Made by a program: the position numbers and the translations under genes. This document shows, in pieces, positions 8,932-16,955 of a stretch of 64,000 nucleotides of DNA (its first letter is position 1; each line of letters opens with the position of its first letter). Source of the DNA: Ardenticatenaceae bacterium (lineage in GTDB: Bacteria; Chloroflexota; Anaerolineae; Promineifilales; Promineifilaceae); assembly GCA_020634435.1 (NCBI GenBank), contig JACKBS010000009.1, positions 505,212 through 569,211 on the forward strand. Direction: 5' to 3'. The notes under the pieces were generated by a model. The model ran no database searches, was not told the DNA's origin, and saw nothing but the letters and a program-made list of their open reading frames with translations.

Positions 8932-10158
8932 ATGACAACATTCATGAAAGCCCCAAGCCTCTTGTTCACTTCGGAATCCGTCACTGAGGGACATCCCGAC
9001 AAGATGTGCGATCAAATTAGTGATGCCGTATTGGATGCACTGTTGGCCCAAGACCCCACGTCCCGCGTAGCTTGTGAGACGGCTATCAAAACTGGTTTTG
9101 TGCTGCTGCTTGGTGAAATTACTACCAACGCTTTTGTTGATTTTGACAAACTGGTACGGGAAGTCATCGTCGATATCGGCTTTGACAGCAGCGACAAAGG
9201 CTTTGACGGTAACACCTGTGGTGTACAGTCGGCCATCGCCAGCCAAAGCCCCGATATTGCCCAAGGTGTTGATCGCGCTTTGGAATACCGCAGCAATGGC
9301 ACTGATGAAGCTGAAATTGAGGCGTTGGGCGCTGGTGACCAGGGCATGATGTTTGGTTTTGCCTGTAATGAAACTGAAGCGCTGATGCCGCTGCCCATCC
9401 ACCTGTCTCACCTCCTCACCCGTCGGTTGAGCGAAGTGCGCCGCAACGGCACGCTGCCCTGGGTTCGCCCTGACGGCAAAGCTCAGGTGACCATTGAGTA
9501 CAGCTATGGCAAGCCCAAGCGCGTGCACACTGTCTTGATCAGCACGCAGCATGCCCCCGAAGTAGACAATGACGCCATCCGTGCGGGCATTATTGAGCAC
9601 GTGATTAAACCTGTGCTACCTGCTGAGCTGGTCGATGAAGAGCTGCGCATCTTTGTAAATCCCACCGGTCGTTTTGTGGTGGGTGGCCCAATGGGTGATG
9701 CTGGTCTGACCGGTCGCAAGATCATTGTGGACACCTATGGCGGCATGGGGCGGCACGGTGGTGGCGCATTCAGCGGCAAGGATTGCACCAAGGTAGACCG
9801 CAGTGCAGCGTACGCAGCCCGTTGGGTGGCCAAGAACCTGGTTGCTGCTGGTCTGGCCGAGCGATGTGAAGTGCAACTGGCGTATGCCATTGGTGTGGCT
9901 GAGCCGTTGAGCATCAACGTCGAGACCTTTGACACCAGCGAATATACCTCGGATCAACTGGTAGAGCTGGTGGAAGACACTTTCGACCTGCGTCCGGGGG
10001 CCATTATTCGTGACCTCGATCTGCGCCGTCCGATTTACCGCAAAACGGCCGCTTATGGTCATTTTGGTCGCAACGACATCGACGCTCCTTGGGAAAACAC
10101 CAACCGGGCCGATCAACTGCGCGAGGCTGCCAAACGGTTTACGGCCGTTCCTGCCTAA
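8932..10158 (+). CDS. metK: S-adenosylmethionine synthase
   Basis: MetK makes S-adenosylmethionine from methionine and ATP. The 408-residue protein has all three family signatures: SESVTEGHPDKMCDQISDA at the N-terminus, GAGDQGMMFGFACNET in the middle and GGGAFSGKDCTKVDRSAAY toward the C-terminus. Lys and Asp residues for ATP and metal binding are in place. The ATG at 8932 follows a GGAGGT ribosome binding site; a second in-frame ATG lies at 8944. The gene is under a SAM-I riboswitch, so its expression should drop when its own product is abundant. Confidence 0.97.
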   Translation: MTTFMKAPSLLFTSESVTEGHPDKMCDQISDAVLDALLAQDPTSRVACETAIKTGFVLLLGEITTNAFVDFDKLVREVIVDIGFDSSDKGFDGNTCGVQSAIASQSPDIAQGVDRALEYRSNGTDEAEIEALGAGDQGMMFGFACNETEALMPLPIHLSHLLTRRLSEVRRNGTLPWVRPDGKAQVTIEYSYGKPKRVHTVLISTQHAPEVDNDAIRAGIIEHVIKPVLPAELVDEELRIFVNPTGRFVVGGPMGDAGLTGRKIIVDTYGGMGRHGGGAFSGKDCTKVDRSAAYAARWVAKNLVAAGLAERCEVQLAYAIGVAEPLSINVETFDTSEYTSDQLVELVEDTFDLRPGAIIRDLDLRRPIYRKTAAYGHFGRNDIDAPWENTNRADQLREAAKRFTAVPA

Positions 10159-10177
10159 TTGCCCCCAAAATAAACCC

Positions 10178-10219
10178 GTTGTGGCGGCTGCATCTACACA
10201 AGCATACAGCCGCCACAAC
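10178..10219 (+). terminator. Stem-loop after metK, likely terminator
   Basis: A perfect 13-bp inverted repeat, GTTGTGGCGGCTG (10178-10190) and CAGCCGCCACAAC (10207-10219), with a 16-base loop lies 20 bases after the metK stop. No T-run follows, so it may act as a 3' stabilising hairpin or need a factor, rather than being a classic intrinsic terminator. Confidence 0.55.
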
Positions 10220-10233
10220 TCTGTGAAACTGGT

Positions 10234-10519
10234 TTGCGCAATTATTCACTTTCGCTATAATTCTTCGACGCCTGCGACCCGTTGCAGGTAAACATTATTA
10301 GATTCCAAGAGAATCAGATTCCCAAAGAATCAATTACCAATCAAACACACACCCGGACAGGCAAACTGTGCTTGCAGTCACTTGCCAATGTTGCCCTGGA
10401 ATCTTCAGGTGGCTTTGGTGGTGTAGGCCATGCAAGTTTTTGTCTGGATGAACGGTGTGGACGCGTGTTCTGAAATCTAATAACAGGACGCGACAAAACA
10501 GTTAAAGGAGAATATCCCC
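10234..10519 (+). promoter_or_regulatory. rpsB promoter and long untranslated leader
   Basis: TTGCGC (10234-10239), a 16-base spacer and TATAAT (10256-10261) form a good promoter. The predicted start near 10268 leaves a leader of about 250 bases before rpsB. It contains no convincing coding frame. S2 leaders in several phyla carry autoregulatory structures bound by free S2; I cannot assign this one to a known family by eye. The ribosome binding site AAAGGAG lies directly before the rpsB ATG. This entry accounts for most of the 361-base gene-free stretch after metK. Confidence 0.6.
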
Positions 10520-11422
10520 ATGGCCGTTGTTTCAATGAAAGCACTGCTAGAAACTGGCGTGCATTTCGGACACAGAACTCGTCGTTGGAATCCAAAGATG
10601 AAACCATACATCTTTACGGAGCGAAACGGCATCCACATTATTGATTTGCAGCAAACTTTAGGCATGATCGAAGATGCCTACAATGTCATTCGCGACACCG
10701 TAACAGAAGGCGGGTCCGTTTTGTTTGTAGGCACCAAGCGCCAGGCACAAGACACCGTGGCGTTTGAAGCCGCACGGGCGCGTCAGCCATTTGTAAATGA
10801 ACGCTGGTTGGGCGGCACGCTGACCAACTGGCAGACGATTCGCCAGCGGATTGAGTATTTGAAGCGCCTGGAAAAACGTCGTGACGAAGGTGATTTTGAT
10901 CTGCTCAAGAAGCGGGAACGTTTGCGGGTTGAGCGTGAAATCGAGAATCTGAACATGCGTCTGGGCGGTATCCGTGAGATGAAGGGTCTGCCGAGCTTGC
11001 TGTTTATTGTTGATATTAACCATGAGGAAACGGCCGTTCGCGAAGCCAATATCCTTGGTATTCCCGTGATTGCGCTGGTAGATACCAACTGCAACCCCGA
11101 TCCCATTGACTATCTCATCCCCTCCAACGACGATGCCATTCGCGCCATTAAGCTCATTGTGGGCAAGATGGCTGATGCGGCCATTGAAGGCACGGCCCTG
11201 CGTCAGGAAAACATGGATGAAGAAGTCACCGATGTCGATTCTTATGGTGCCAGCTTTGATGGCATGGAAGATGTGGACGACGAAATGTTGTTGGGTGAGT
11301 CCACATTAGCCAAGATGCGCGAAGCGGCCGTTGATGATGAAGACGACACCGATGACGATGACAGCGAAGAGGTTGACGGCGACGATTTTGAAGGTGATTT
11401 TGAGGACGACGACGAAGATTAG
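10520..11422 (+). CDS. rpsB: 30S ribosomal protein S2 with long acidic C-terminal tail
   Basis: S2 binds the 30S subunit late in assembly and holds S1 in many bacteria. The N-terminal 235 residues are canonical: LLETGVHFGHRTRRWNPKM, FVGTKRQAQ, NERWLGGTLTNWQTI and the nucleotide-like core VIALVDTNCNPDPIDYLIPS. The final 65 or so residues form a tail very rich in Asp and Glu (for example DDEDDTDDDDSEEVDGDD), giving 300 residues instead of the usual 230-260. The tail is low complexity and probably disordered. The gene is 44 bases upstream of tsf, the usual partner. Confidence 0.97.
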   Translation: MAVVSMKALLETGVHFGHRTRRWNPKMKPYIFTERNGIHIIDLQQTLGMIEDAYNVIRDTVTEGGSVLFVGTKRQAQDTVAFEAARARQPFVNERWLGGTLTNWQTIRQRIEYLKRLEKRRDEGDFDLLKKRERLRVEREIENLNMRLGGIREMKGLPSLLFIVDINHEETAVREANILGIPVIALVDTNCNPDPIDYLIPSNDDAIRAIKLIVGKMADAAIEGTALRQENMDEEVTDVDSYGASFDGMEDVDDEMLLGESTLAKMREAAVDDEDDTDDDDSEEVDGDDFEGDFEDDDED

Positions 11423-11466
11423 TAAACGGCCGTCGATGAAGCAGAATTTAGGAGCACAGTAGAATT

Positions 11467-12060
11467 ATGAATATTACTACCCAAATGGTAAAAGAACTGC
11501 GCGAAGCCACCGGGGCTGGTGTGCTGGAAGCCAAAAAAGCTTTAGAAGCCTCTGACGGTAACTTCGACAAAGCAGTAGATAGCCTGCGCGAGAAAGGTGC
11601 TGCACGTGCCGCTAAGCGTTCCGGCCGTGATGCTAGCGAAGGTGTTATTGAACTTTATGCCCATCCTGGCAACCGCGTTGGCGTTATTTTGGAGCTGAAC
11701 TGCGAAACAGACTTCGTGGCACGTAACGACGAGTTCACCACCCTGGCCCACGATCTGGCTTTGCACATCGCTGCCATGAGCCCACAGTACATCACCACCG
11801 ATGAGGTGCCTGCTGATGAACTCAATCGTGAGATCGAAGTGCTGCGCAACCAGGCTTTGGCCGAAGGTAAGCCGGAGCAGGTAATAGACAAAATCGTAGC
11901 TGGCCGGATGACCAAGTTCTACGAAGAGTTTTGTCTGCTGGAGCAGCCATTTGTCAAAGATGACAAGATCAAGATCAAGGAAATGATCACCGAAGCCATT
12001 CGTAAAACGGGTGAAAATATTGTGGTGCGGCGATTTGCCCGCTACGAACTGGGTGAATAA
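11467..12060 (+). CDS. tsf: Elongation factor Ts
   Basis: EF-Ts is the nucleotide exchange factor that regenerates EF-Tu-GTP. The 197-residue protein is the short form found outside proteobacteria. The N-terminal UBA-like domain carries VKELREATGAGVLEAKKAL, and the core contains LNCETDFVARNDEF, the EF-Tu contact signature. It ends with VRRFARYELGE. A GGAGCA ribosome binding site precedes the ATG. The gene closes the rpsB-tsf transcript and is followed by a strong intrinsic terminator. Confidence 0.97.
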   Translation: MNITTQMVKELREATGAGVLEAKKALEASDGNFDKAVDSLREKGAARAAKRSGRDASEGVIELYAHPGNRVGVILELNCETDFVARNDEFTTLAHDLALHIAAMSPQYITTDEVPADELNREIEVLRNQALAEGKPEQVIDKIVAGRMTKFYEEFCLLEQPFVKDDKIKIKEMITEAIRKTGENIVVRRFARYELGE

Positions 12061-12084
12061 ACAAACACTCACAGATAGTTGATT

Positions 12085-12117
12085 AAACGGGGCGCTCATT
12101 TGAGCGCCCTGTTTTTA
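12085..12117 (+). terminator. Intrinsic terminator of rpsB-tsf
   Basis: The arms AACGGGGCGCTCA and TGAGCGCCCTGTT form a GC-rich stem around a two-base core loop, followed by TTTTT. It lies about 25 bases after the tsf stop. Confidence 0.88.
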
Positions 12118-12254
12118 CCCCCAAGATTTTGGTTAAGGCCAACTGGTTACCGTGGGGGAATTTTCACACCAGGCTCAAATTGTTCGATTATGTGCTGGTG
12201 TGCCATTAGGCAGACGCGTTTAGCCTCTTATCCACAAAATTGGAGTCATGCACT

Positions 12255-12974
12255 ATGTCATCAGTTCAATATAAACGAATTTTGCTGAAAATGGGCGGTG
12301 AAGCTTTGGCCGGCCCAAATGGGTATGGAATTGATCCGGTTCGCGCTACGGAAGTGGCCCAGGTTGTGAAGGATGTTTACGATTTGGGTGTCCAGGTTGC
12401 CCTGGTAATTGGCGGCGGCAATTTGTGGCGCGGTTCGGTAGGCAGCACGATGGGGATGGCGCGGCCATCGGCTGACCATATTGGGATGATTGCCACGGTG
12501 ATGAATGCGCTGGCGTTGCAAGATGCTCTAGAGCGTAAAGGGGTCGTGACCCGCGTCCAGACGGCCATCGAAATGCGGACCATCGCCGAACCCTACATTC
12601 GTTTGCGGGCTATTCGCCATCTGGACAAGGGCCGGGTGGTTATCTTTGGGGGCGGCACGGGCAATCCATACTTCACCACGGATTCGGCCGGGGCGCTGCG
12701 GGCCATGGAAATTGATGCCGATGTGATGATTAAAGCCACCAAGGTAGATGCTATTTACGATGCCGACCCGATTTTGAACCCGGACGCCACGCGTTTTGAC
12801 AAAATTTCCTACATTGATTTTCTAAATATGCGGCTGCGGGTGATGGATAGTACGGCCGTTTCTCTTTGTATGGATAATGACCTGCCCATCGTGGTACTGA
12901 ATTTTTGGCAGAAAGACAGCGTCAAGCGGCTAGTTTTGGGGGAATCCATCGGAACCACCATTTGCAATGTGTGA
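12255..12974 (+). CDS. pyrH: UMP kinase
   Basis: Bacterial UMP kinase phosphorylates UMP to UDP and is allosterically controlled by GTP and UTP. The amino-acid-kinase fold is evident from KRILLKMGGEALAG, VALVIGGGNLWRG, VVIFGGGTGNPYFTTDSAG and MIKATKVDAIYDADP. I place the start at ATG 12255 (239 residues), which follows the TTGGAG site at 12240-12245. An in-frame TTG at 12240 lies within that ribosome binding site and is unlikely to be used. The 137-base gap upstream contains a CACACCAG/CTGGTGTG hairpin. The run tsf-pyrH-frr is the standard bacterial order. Confidence 0.96.
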   Translation: MSSVQYKRILLKMGGEALAGPNGYGIDPVRATEVAQVVKDVYDLGVQVALVIGGGNLWRGSVGSTMGMARPSADHIGMIATVMNALALQDALERKGVVTRVQTAIEMRTIAEPYIRLRAIRHLDKGRVVIFGGGTGNPYFTTDSAGALRAMEIDADVMIKATKVDAIYDADPILNPDATRFDKISYIDFLNMRLRVMDSTAVSLCMDNDLPIVVLNFWQKDSVKRLVLGESIGTTICNV

Positions 12975-13098
12975 GTTGGGCCAAACATCGGTATACTTAT
13001 GGTAAGAACCCCCAGCGTCAGATGCATATCTGAGGCATAGTGCGTGGGTTTCTGCCTTGCGTTAAAATTTACCTTGATGATTCCCCAAGGAGGTTGAA

Positions 13099-13656
13099 AT
13101 GATACCTGAGCTTATGGATGATGCCCAAGACCGTATGGCTGGTGCTATTGCATCTCTTGAATCAGACGTTGCTGGTTACCGGACAGGTCGGGCTTCCCCG
13201 CAGCTGATCGAGAAATTGGAAGTTGAAATGTACGGTCAGGTAATGCACCTGATTCAACTTGCGGTGATCTCTGTCCCTGAGCCGCAGCAGTTGGCGATAC
13301 GGCCGTACGATGCCAGCTCCATTTCGGCTATTGAACGAGCCATTTTGAAATCCAATCTTGGCCTTACTCCCAACAACGATGGCAAAATTATCCGACTGAA
13401 CCTGCCGCGCCTTACTGAAGAGCGTCGTCGTGATCTAACCAAACTACTTAGCCGTCGTGTAGAAGACGCCAAAGTGGCTGTACGTAACGTGCGCCGTGAC
13501 ATCCTCGGCGATCTACGCGATTACAGGAATGAATCCCTGATCACGGAAGATGATTATTTCCGGGGCCAAGATAAGCTGCAAGAATTAACGGATAAATATG
13601 TGAGTGAGATTGATGTGTTGGGCAGCCAGAAAGTAAAAGAGATTATGGAAGTATAG
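13099..13656 (+). CDS. frr: Ribosome-recycling factor
   Basis: RRF splits the post-termination ribosome together with EF-G. The 185-residue length is exactly usual. Signatures include DVAGYRTGRASPQLIEKLEVE, LTEERRRDLTKL and the C-terminal helix DKYVSEIDVLGSQKVKEIMEV. The ATG is preceded by a full AAGGAGG site. The 124-base gap from pyrH has a small hairpin (CAGAT-GCAT-ATCTG) but no convincing promoter. The stop TAG overlaps a GTG that could start uppS, showing tight coupling. Confidence 0.96.
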   Translation: MIPELMDDAQDRMAGAIASLESDVAGYRTGRASPQLIEKLEVEMYGQVMHLIQLAVISVPEPQQLAIRPYDASSISAIERAILKSNLGLTPNNDGKIIRLNLPRLTEERRRDLTKLLSRRVEDAKVAVRNVRRDILGDLRDYRNESLITEDDYFRGQDKLQELTDKYVSEIDVLGSQKVKEIMEV

Positions 13657-13664
13657 TGGTGGGT

Positions 13665-14399
13665 ATGGCAAATAACGACAAGCCCCTGGATTTGGAACTG
13701 TATCGTATCCCGCAGCATGTGGCTATTATCATGGACGGAAACGGCCGTTGGGCGCGTAAGCGCAATTTGCCCAGACATGCGGGTCATCGTGCGGGGGCGG
13801 AGAATTTGCGCCGCATCATCAATGCCAGCGTCGAATTTGGCATCAAAATCCTCACCATTTATGCTTTTTCCACAGAAAATTGGGGCCGTCCCGAACGTGA
13901 AGTTCGGGCTCTGATGAAAATCATTGCTCGCGTCCTCGATCAGGAGCTCAATGAGCTAGACGCCCAAGGTGTCTGTTTGCATCATTTGGGCGACCTGACG
14001 GGGGTGGAGCAAGATTTACAAAACAAGGTCCGCAAAGCTATTGAGCTGACCAAAAACAACGACCGTCTTATTCTCAATGTGGCTTTCAACTACGGGGGGC
14101 GAGCCGAAATTCTACATGCGGTGCGCCAAATGTTGGCGGACCAAATTGCCCCCGAGACGCTCACCGAAAGTTTGTTTAGTTCCTATCTGTTCACTCGCGG
14201 GCTGCCTGATCCAGACTTAGTTATTCGGACCAGCGGCGAGCTGCGCATTAGCAATTTCCTCATCTGGCAGGCGGCTTACTCCGAGTTCTATCCAACGCCG
14301 GTTTATTGGCCAGATTTCGGTCGTGAAGAGTTGTACGAGGCGATTGTAGCTTTTAATCAGCGTGAACGGCGATTTGGTTTGGTGACTGAAACGCCCTGA
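13665..14399 (+). CDS. uppS: Isoprenyl transferase (undecaprenyl diphosphate synthase)
   Basis: This cis-prenyltransferase builds the C55 lipid carrier for cell-wall and glycan synthesis. Conserved blocks are present: HVAIIMDGNGRWARKR with the catalytic Asp, GHRAGAENLRR, LTIYAFSTENWGRP, LNVAFNYGGRAEI and DLVIRTSGELRISNFLIWQ. I chose ATG 13665 (244 residues); GTG codons at 13656 and 13659 are alternatives that would overlap the frr stop. It is followed by cdsA after 51 bases, so the block frr-uppS-cdsA is probably one transcript. Confidence 0.96.
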   Translation: MANNDKPLDLELYRIPQHVAIIMDGNGRWARKRNLPRHAGHRAGAENLRRIINASVEFGIKILTIYAFSTENWGRPEREVRALMKIIARVLDQELNELDAQGVCLHHLGDLTGVEQDLQNKVRKAIELTKNNDRLILNVAFNYGGRAEILHAVRQMLADQIAPETLTESLFSSYLFTRGLPDPDLVIRTSGELRISNFLIWQAAYSEFYPTPVYWPDFGREELYEAIVAFNQRERRFGLVTETP

Positions 14400-14450
14400 T
14401 TTCTTTTGGCCGGAGTGGGAAACGGCCGTAACCTATCCTCCATCTAAACT

Positions 14451-15266
14451 ATGTTCTTGCAACGTGCCTTAATTTCATTTACCCTGGGTCCACTAGCCTT
14501 ATACCTCATTTACCTGGGTGGTCTGTTTTACTTTATTCCTCTTGCTATTATCCTGTTACTGGCAACCTTAGAATATACACAGATGGCCAACAAGATGGGC
14601 TGGGCCGTACCGGCGTTTTTACTTGTCCCGGTCGTCGCTATCCAATGGGTTTTGGCACAATGGCCAAATCAATCCTTGTTTGCCCCGCTGCTCTTAGCCA
14701 GCCTTTTTGTTTTAGCCGCTTATGCCTTGTGGCAGTACGAAAAAGGCTCAATCCAGCAAGTGCCAGCAAACTGGTTTGCCCTCATGGCTGGTCTGATGCT
14801 TTTTGGCTGGGTCTGTAGCCACTTCTTCCGCTTGCGGGCCATGCCCGAGATGGCCTGGCAGTGGACCATGCTGGCGATGCTCAGTACCTGGATTTCCGAT
14901 TCTGGAGCATACGTGGTCGGGCGCTTCTTGGCGGGTAAAGTGGTTTTGGGCAAACATGCGCTGACACCGCGCCTCAGCCCCAACAAAACAGTTGAAGGTT
15001 TTCTAGGCGGCGTGGTTTTAGGAACGCTATTTACCGTGCTGATTGGTTCACTTCTGGGAATTGAGTTACTGCCTGCCTTGCTGCTGGGCTTGCTTGTTTC
15101 CACATTAGGTACGGTTGGTGATTTAAGCATCTCATTGCTTAAACGGGAGGCGGGGGTAAAAGATTCTGGAAACTTATTTCCGGGGCATGGTGGCGCACTA
15201 GACCGCATTGATTCTTTGATGTGGACGGTAGCCATCGCCTACTATCTGGCCCAACTATTTCTATAG
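14451..15266 (+). CDS. cdsA: Phosphatidate cytidylyltransferase
   Basis: CdsA makes CDP-diacylglycerol, the branch point to all phospholipids. The protein of 271 residues is strongly hydrophobic with about eight membrane helices. The C-terminal family signature is clear: SDSGAYVVGRFLAGK, LSPNKTVEGFLGG and the metal and substrate motif GDLSISLLKREAGVKDSG ending LDRIDSL. One ACGGCCGT copy lies in the short gap before it. Its product would also feed phosphatidylinositol synthesis, which is of note because ino1 is encoded at 30.2 kb. Confidence 0.95.
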   Translation: MFLQRALISFTLGPLALYLIYLGGLFYFIPLAIILLLATLEYTQMANKMGWAVPAFLLVPVVAIQWVLAQWPNQSLFAPLLLASLFVLAAYALWQYEKGSIQQVPANWFALMAGLMLFGWVCSHFFRLRAMPEMAWQWTMLAMLSTWISDSGAYVVGRFLAGKVVLGKHALTPRLSPNKTVEGFLGGVVLGTLFTVLIGSLLGIELLPALLLGLLVSTLGTVGDLSISLLKREAGVKDSGNLFPGHGGALDRIDSLMWTVAIAYYLAQLFL

Positions 15267-15422
15267 TACAAATTGAACGGACAAACTATAGTCAAGACCA
15301 GTTGGTCGGGTGCCCACTTCTACCTAGACCAGCGGCCAGCGAGGTGATCTTCCCACACATTTTCCTCAGCTGTGCCCGATTTTTCCCACTTTTACAAATG
15401 ACCGCGAGAGGAGGCACAAATT

Positions 15423-16430
15423 ATGTCCAAAATTGTGACAATTGAGCGCTTTATTTTAGATTACCAGCCGGATTATGCCCGGGGTGAATTTACCAACCTG
15501 CTTTACGATATTGCCCTGGCGGCTAAAGTCATTGCCCACAAAACCAATCGCGCCGGCTTGGTGGACATTTTGGGGCGGGCCGGGGCTACCAACATCCAAG
15601 GGGAGCAGCAGCAAAAGCTGGACGTCTTTGCTGACGATATTATCTTCCGCGTGTGTGACCACACCGGGCGCTTATGCGCTATGGCTTCTGAGGAGCGCGA
15701 AGATATCATTCCTATTCCTGAACCTTTCAAAAAAGGCTCTTACGTTCTGGTTTATGATCCGCTAGATGGCTCCTCTAACATTGATGTTAACGTAAGCATT
15801 GGCACTATTTTTGGCATTTACCGCTGCCTGAATTGGGATTTACGCGGGCGGCGTGAGGATGTTTTGCAGCCAGGACGGCGTTTGGTAGCCGCAGGGTATG
15901 TGTTGTATGGCTCTAGCACCATGTTGGTCTACACAACTGGGCAAGGTGTACATGGCTTTACGTTGGACCCGGAGCTGGGTGAATTTTTACTGTCTCATGA
16001 GAATATGCGGCTGCCAGAGCCTCCAACATTTTACAGCGTGAATCACGCCTATTTTGATCGATGGTCGCCAGCAATTCAGCGCTATTTGCGCTGGCTGCAA
16101 GGTCGAGAAGGCCGGGAAGGACCAGCATTGTCTTCAAGGTACATCGGTTCGTTGGTGGCCGATTTCCACCGTAATTTGCTGCGAGGCGGTATATTTTGTT
16201 ATCCAGCGGAAAAGGACAAGCCTAACGGCAAGATCCGCTTGTTGTACGAGGCTGGGCCGCTGGCATTCCTGGCCGAGCAGGCGGGTGGTTATGCGTCTAG
16301 CGGATATGAACCTATTCTTGATATTGACCCAACCGATTTGCACCAGCGAACGCCACTTTTTGTGGGCAACCGCTCCCTGGTATATCAGGTGGAGCGCTTT
16401 TTGCAGGAGGAACGGGTAGTTTCTAACTAA
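15423..16430 (+). CDS. fbp: Fructose-1,6-bisphosphatase class I
   Basis: FBPase removes the 1-phosphate from fructose-1,6-bisphosphate in gluconeogenesis. The 335-residue length fits class I. The metal and catalytic motif YDPLDGSSNIDVN is intact, preceded by ASEERED with the acidic metal ligands, and the C-terminal block KIRLLYEAGPLAFLAEQAGG is typical. The ATG follows GAGAGGAGGC. The upstream 156-base gap separates it from cdsA, and no clear promoter was identified there. Confidence 0.95.
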   Translation: MSKIVTIERFILDYQPDYARGEFTNLLYDIALAAKVIAHKTNRAGLVDILGRAGATNIQGEQQQKLDVFADDIIFRVCDHTGRLCAMASEEREDIIPIPEPFKKGSYVLVYDPLDGSSNIDVNVSIGTIFGIYRCLNWDLRGRREDVLQPGRRLVAAGYVLYGSSTMLVYTTGQGVHGFTLDPELGEFLLSHENMRLPEPPTFYSVNHAYFDRWSPAIQRYLRWLQGREGREGPALSSRYIGSLVADFHRNLLRGGIFCYPAEKDKPNGKIRLLYEAGPLAFLAEQAGGYASSGYEPILDIDPTDLHQRTPLFVGNRSLVYQVERFLQEERVVSN

Positions 16431-16520
16431 GGTTATCAGCAGGAGTTTAGGGGTGAGAAACGGCCGTTTCCCATCCCAAATTTCCTACTAAAAAGGTCCA
16501 AAATCGGGCGGTTACAATCG

Positions 16521-16549
16521 TTGACGTAGTTTTAAGGGCGTGTTATACT
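16521..16549 (+). promoter_or_regulatory. Promoter of rho
   Basis: TTGACG (16521-16526), a 17-base spacer and TATACT (16544-16549) match the sigma70-type pattern seen elsewhere in this window. It points to rho and predicts a start near 16556. Confidence 0.65.
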
Positions 16550-16955
16550 TTTTTCGCCCATACAGAGGATGCCTTGATAACTCCCTGATCCAGAGAAATT
16601 GAAAGTTAAAACCTGTTTTGAATTTAACCTGCACTGAGAATTCCCCTGAATTTGTGGAAGCCATAAAATATTGTTTGATCATTTCAACCGCTAGTGAGAA
16701 TTGAATAATCAACAAGTATGATTGCCTCGACGACAAGGCGCTTAGGAATGACATAACCGCCATTCTCCCTGTCGGGTATCATTGGAATCAGAACAACTTC
16801 ATGCTCGATCCCAAACAATTGCAAGAAATATCTACCCAAACTTACCAATAAAAATTATTGACTCGACTGCTACCCGCCGAAAATGCTCGCCGTGGATAGT
16901 TGCGAGATACCATTTGCACAATCAGCACTGTTAAGTGTGTTGCGGAGAAAACTGT
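16550..16955 (+). other. Long untranslated leader of rho
   Basis: About 400 bases separate the predicted start from the rho ATG. The stretch is AT-richer than its surroundings and contains no ACGGCCGT. An antisense frame of 83 codons (16512-16763) has no ribosome binding site or recognisable product and was discounted. A 12-codon frame beginning ATGATTGCC near 16718 also lacks a ribosome binding site. Leaders of rho are known sites of autoregulation in enterobacteria; nothing here proves it. Confidence 0.45.

Noticed and set aside
16512..16763. Antisense frame of 83 codons in the rho leader
   Set aside because: It has no ribosome binding site and no protein-like composition, and it overlaps a good rho promoter.
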